Shown here: positions 30,456-31,251 of the stretch, in pieces
Layout: each line of letters opens with the position of its first letter
Position numbering within the stretch: position 1 is the first letter of the stretch
Assembly (NCBI GenBank): GCA_964383535.1
Contig: CAYLHS010000019.1
Span: 1 to 31,251, forward strand
Reading direction: 5' to 3'
Length of the DNA: 31,251 nucleotides
Origin: CAYLHS01 sp964383535
Lineage (GTDB): Bacteria; Actinomycetota; Acidimicrobiia; Spongiisociales; UBA4744
The notes under the pieces: generated by a model
The model's database searches: none
The model's input: only the letters and a program-made list of their open reading frames with translations
What the model was told of the DNA's origin: nothing
Position numbers and translations under genes: made by a program

Positions 30456-31251
30456 ATGGCTCGTATGGTGGCAATACCGGAGATGCCAGGATGGGCGGTA
30501 GCGCCTGTCGACGACTACTTGCTCCGGCTCGCGTCGCAACGACACTTGTCACCCCACACGATCGCCGCGTATCGCCGTGACCTGTCGCAGTTCATGGCGT
30601 TCTGCGACAGGGCAGGAGTAGGAGCGATTCGACGCATCGATCGCGGACTGGTGCGGCGATTCCTCGCGTACCTCGACACGAGAGGGTACGCGAGGAGATC
30701 TGTGGCGCGGAAGGCGTCGGCAGTCCGGGCGTTCTTCTCGGACCAGACCCGACTAGGCCTCCTCGACGCGAATCCATCCGAGCGCCTCGGGACACTTCGT
30801 CGGCCGAAGACGCTCCCTCATGCGCTGCCGGTCCGGATCGTCCGGGAGGTCCTCGATGGACTATCCGGCGATGATCCGGTGACACTCAGGGACCGGGCGC
30901 TGCTGGAGGTGCTGTACGCGACGGGTCTACGGGTTGGTGAGGCCGCGGCCCTTCGGGCAGACGACGTCGTTGGTGTCGAGTTTCTTCGGGTGGTCGGCAA
31001 GGGCGACAAGGAGCGGGCCGTTCCACTCGGGGTGCCGGCCAGGCGGGCGATCCAGTCGTACCTGGCTCGGGGTCGCCCTCGGCTGTCACCGTCGACCGAC
31101 GCGCTCTGGGTCGGGGTCCGGGGAGGACCGCTCGGAGTGCGAGGGATTCGAAGGGCCGTTCGGGCGCGCTCGGGGACGTTCCCCCATGCCTTCCGTCACT
31201 CGTTCGCGACGCACCTTCTCGAAGGAGGAGCCGACCTGCGGGCCGTGCAGG
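30456..31251 (+). CDS. xerC: Tyrosine recombinase XerC, 5' part (runs off the window)
   Basis: This reading frame is open from 30456 to the window end (265 codons). It has the N-terminal core-binding domain (YLLRLASQRHLSPHTIAAYRRDL). The catalytic domain shows R159 (ATGLRVGEAAAL), K182 (VGKGDKERAVPL), H244 and R247 (PHAFRHSFATHLLEGGADL). The nucleophilic Tyr lies beyond the end. XerC resolves chromosome dimers at dif with XerD. The position after dprA is typical for XerC. ATG 30456 is the first start; 30465 and 30483 are alternatives. Confidence 0.93.
   Translation, partial: MARMVAIPEMPGWAVAPVDDYLLRLASQRHLSPHTIAAYRRDLSQFMAFCDRAGVGAIRRIDRGLVRRFLAYLDTRGYARRSVARKASAVRAFFSDQTRLGLLDANPSERLGTLRRPKTLPHALPVRIVREVLDGLSGDDPVTLRDRALLEVLYATGLRVGEAAALRADDVVGVEFLRVVGKGDKERAVPLGVPARRAIQSYLARGRPRLSPSTDALWVGVRGGPLGVRGIRRAVRARSGTFPHAFRHSFATHLLEGGADLRAVQ

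Overview
The window is about 31 kb of GC-rich, densely packed bacterial chromosome, mostly core housekeeping genes. Gene content and order point to Actinomycetota. The run coaD–sepIVA-like–DUF177–rpmF–plsX–rnc–smc–ftsY, the run ffh–rpsP–khpA–rimM, and the run trmD–rplS–lepB–DUF2469–yraN–yifB–dprA–xerC all resemble actinobacterial order. DUF2469, a SepIVA/DivIVA-type protein and the coenzyme F420 genes cofG and cofH agree with this. Separate cofG and cofH genes, rather than one fused fbiC, and several apparently leaderless genes would suit a deep lineage such as Acidimicrobiia, but that placement is inference. A run of exactly 100 N (22963-23062) marks an assembly gap, so this is probably a draft or metagenome-derived scaffold.

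Layout. (1) 1-8557, plus strand: 3' end of rsmD, coaD, sepIVA-like, DUF177, rpmF, plsX, an RNase III–acylphosphatase fusion, smc, ftsY and cdd, with many stop/start overlaps. (2) 8689-13461, minus strand: etfB-etfA, and a nucleoside/base salvage operon upp–atl–deoA–punA. (3) 13516-16395, plus strand: a DUF3054 membrane protein, then ffh, rpsP, khpA and rimM. (4) 16388-23630: a block lying between rimM and trmD, which are usually adjacent. It holds a Gmad2-type lipoprotein and gap (minus), cofG-cofH and a ribbon-helix-helix (RHH)/DUF4097 pair (plus), and a YbjQ-like protein with an acidic repeat region (minus). (5) 23674-26065, plus strand: trmD, rplS, lepB, DUF2469, yraN. (6) 26090-27606, minus strand: an uncharacterised protein, a HAD hydrolase and a small zinc-ribbon protein. 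(7) 27703-31251, plus strand: a small Cys-containing protein, yifB (comM), dprA and the 5' part of xerC.

Functionally the window combines protein targeting (ffh, ftsY, lepB), rRNA/tRNA maturation and ribosome assembly (rsmD, DUF177, rnc, rimM, trmD, rpmF, rpsP, rplS, khpA), chromosome dynamics (smc, xerC), DNA uptake/recombination (yifB, dprA), lipid and CoA synthesis (plsX, coaD), nucleoside salvage (cdd, upp, deoA, punA), redox metabolism (etfAB, gap) and the first steps of F420 synthesis.

I found no CRISPR array, insertion sequence, prophage, tRNA or rRNA. The most notable observations are: the rnc–acylphosphatase fusion; an unrecognised N-terminal extension of about 230 residues on CofH; three genes whose family-consistent start is CTG; a set of leaderless-looking starts with a -10-like hexamer 6-7 nt before the start codon; two start-site dyads (RHH/DUF4097 operon and yifB); and the displaced rimM/trmD junction. 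No gap between genes exceeds 300 bases.
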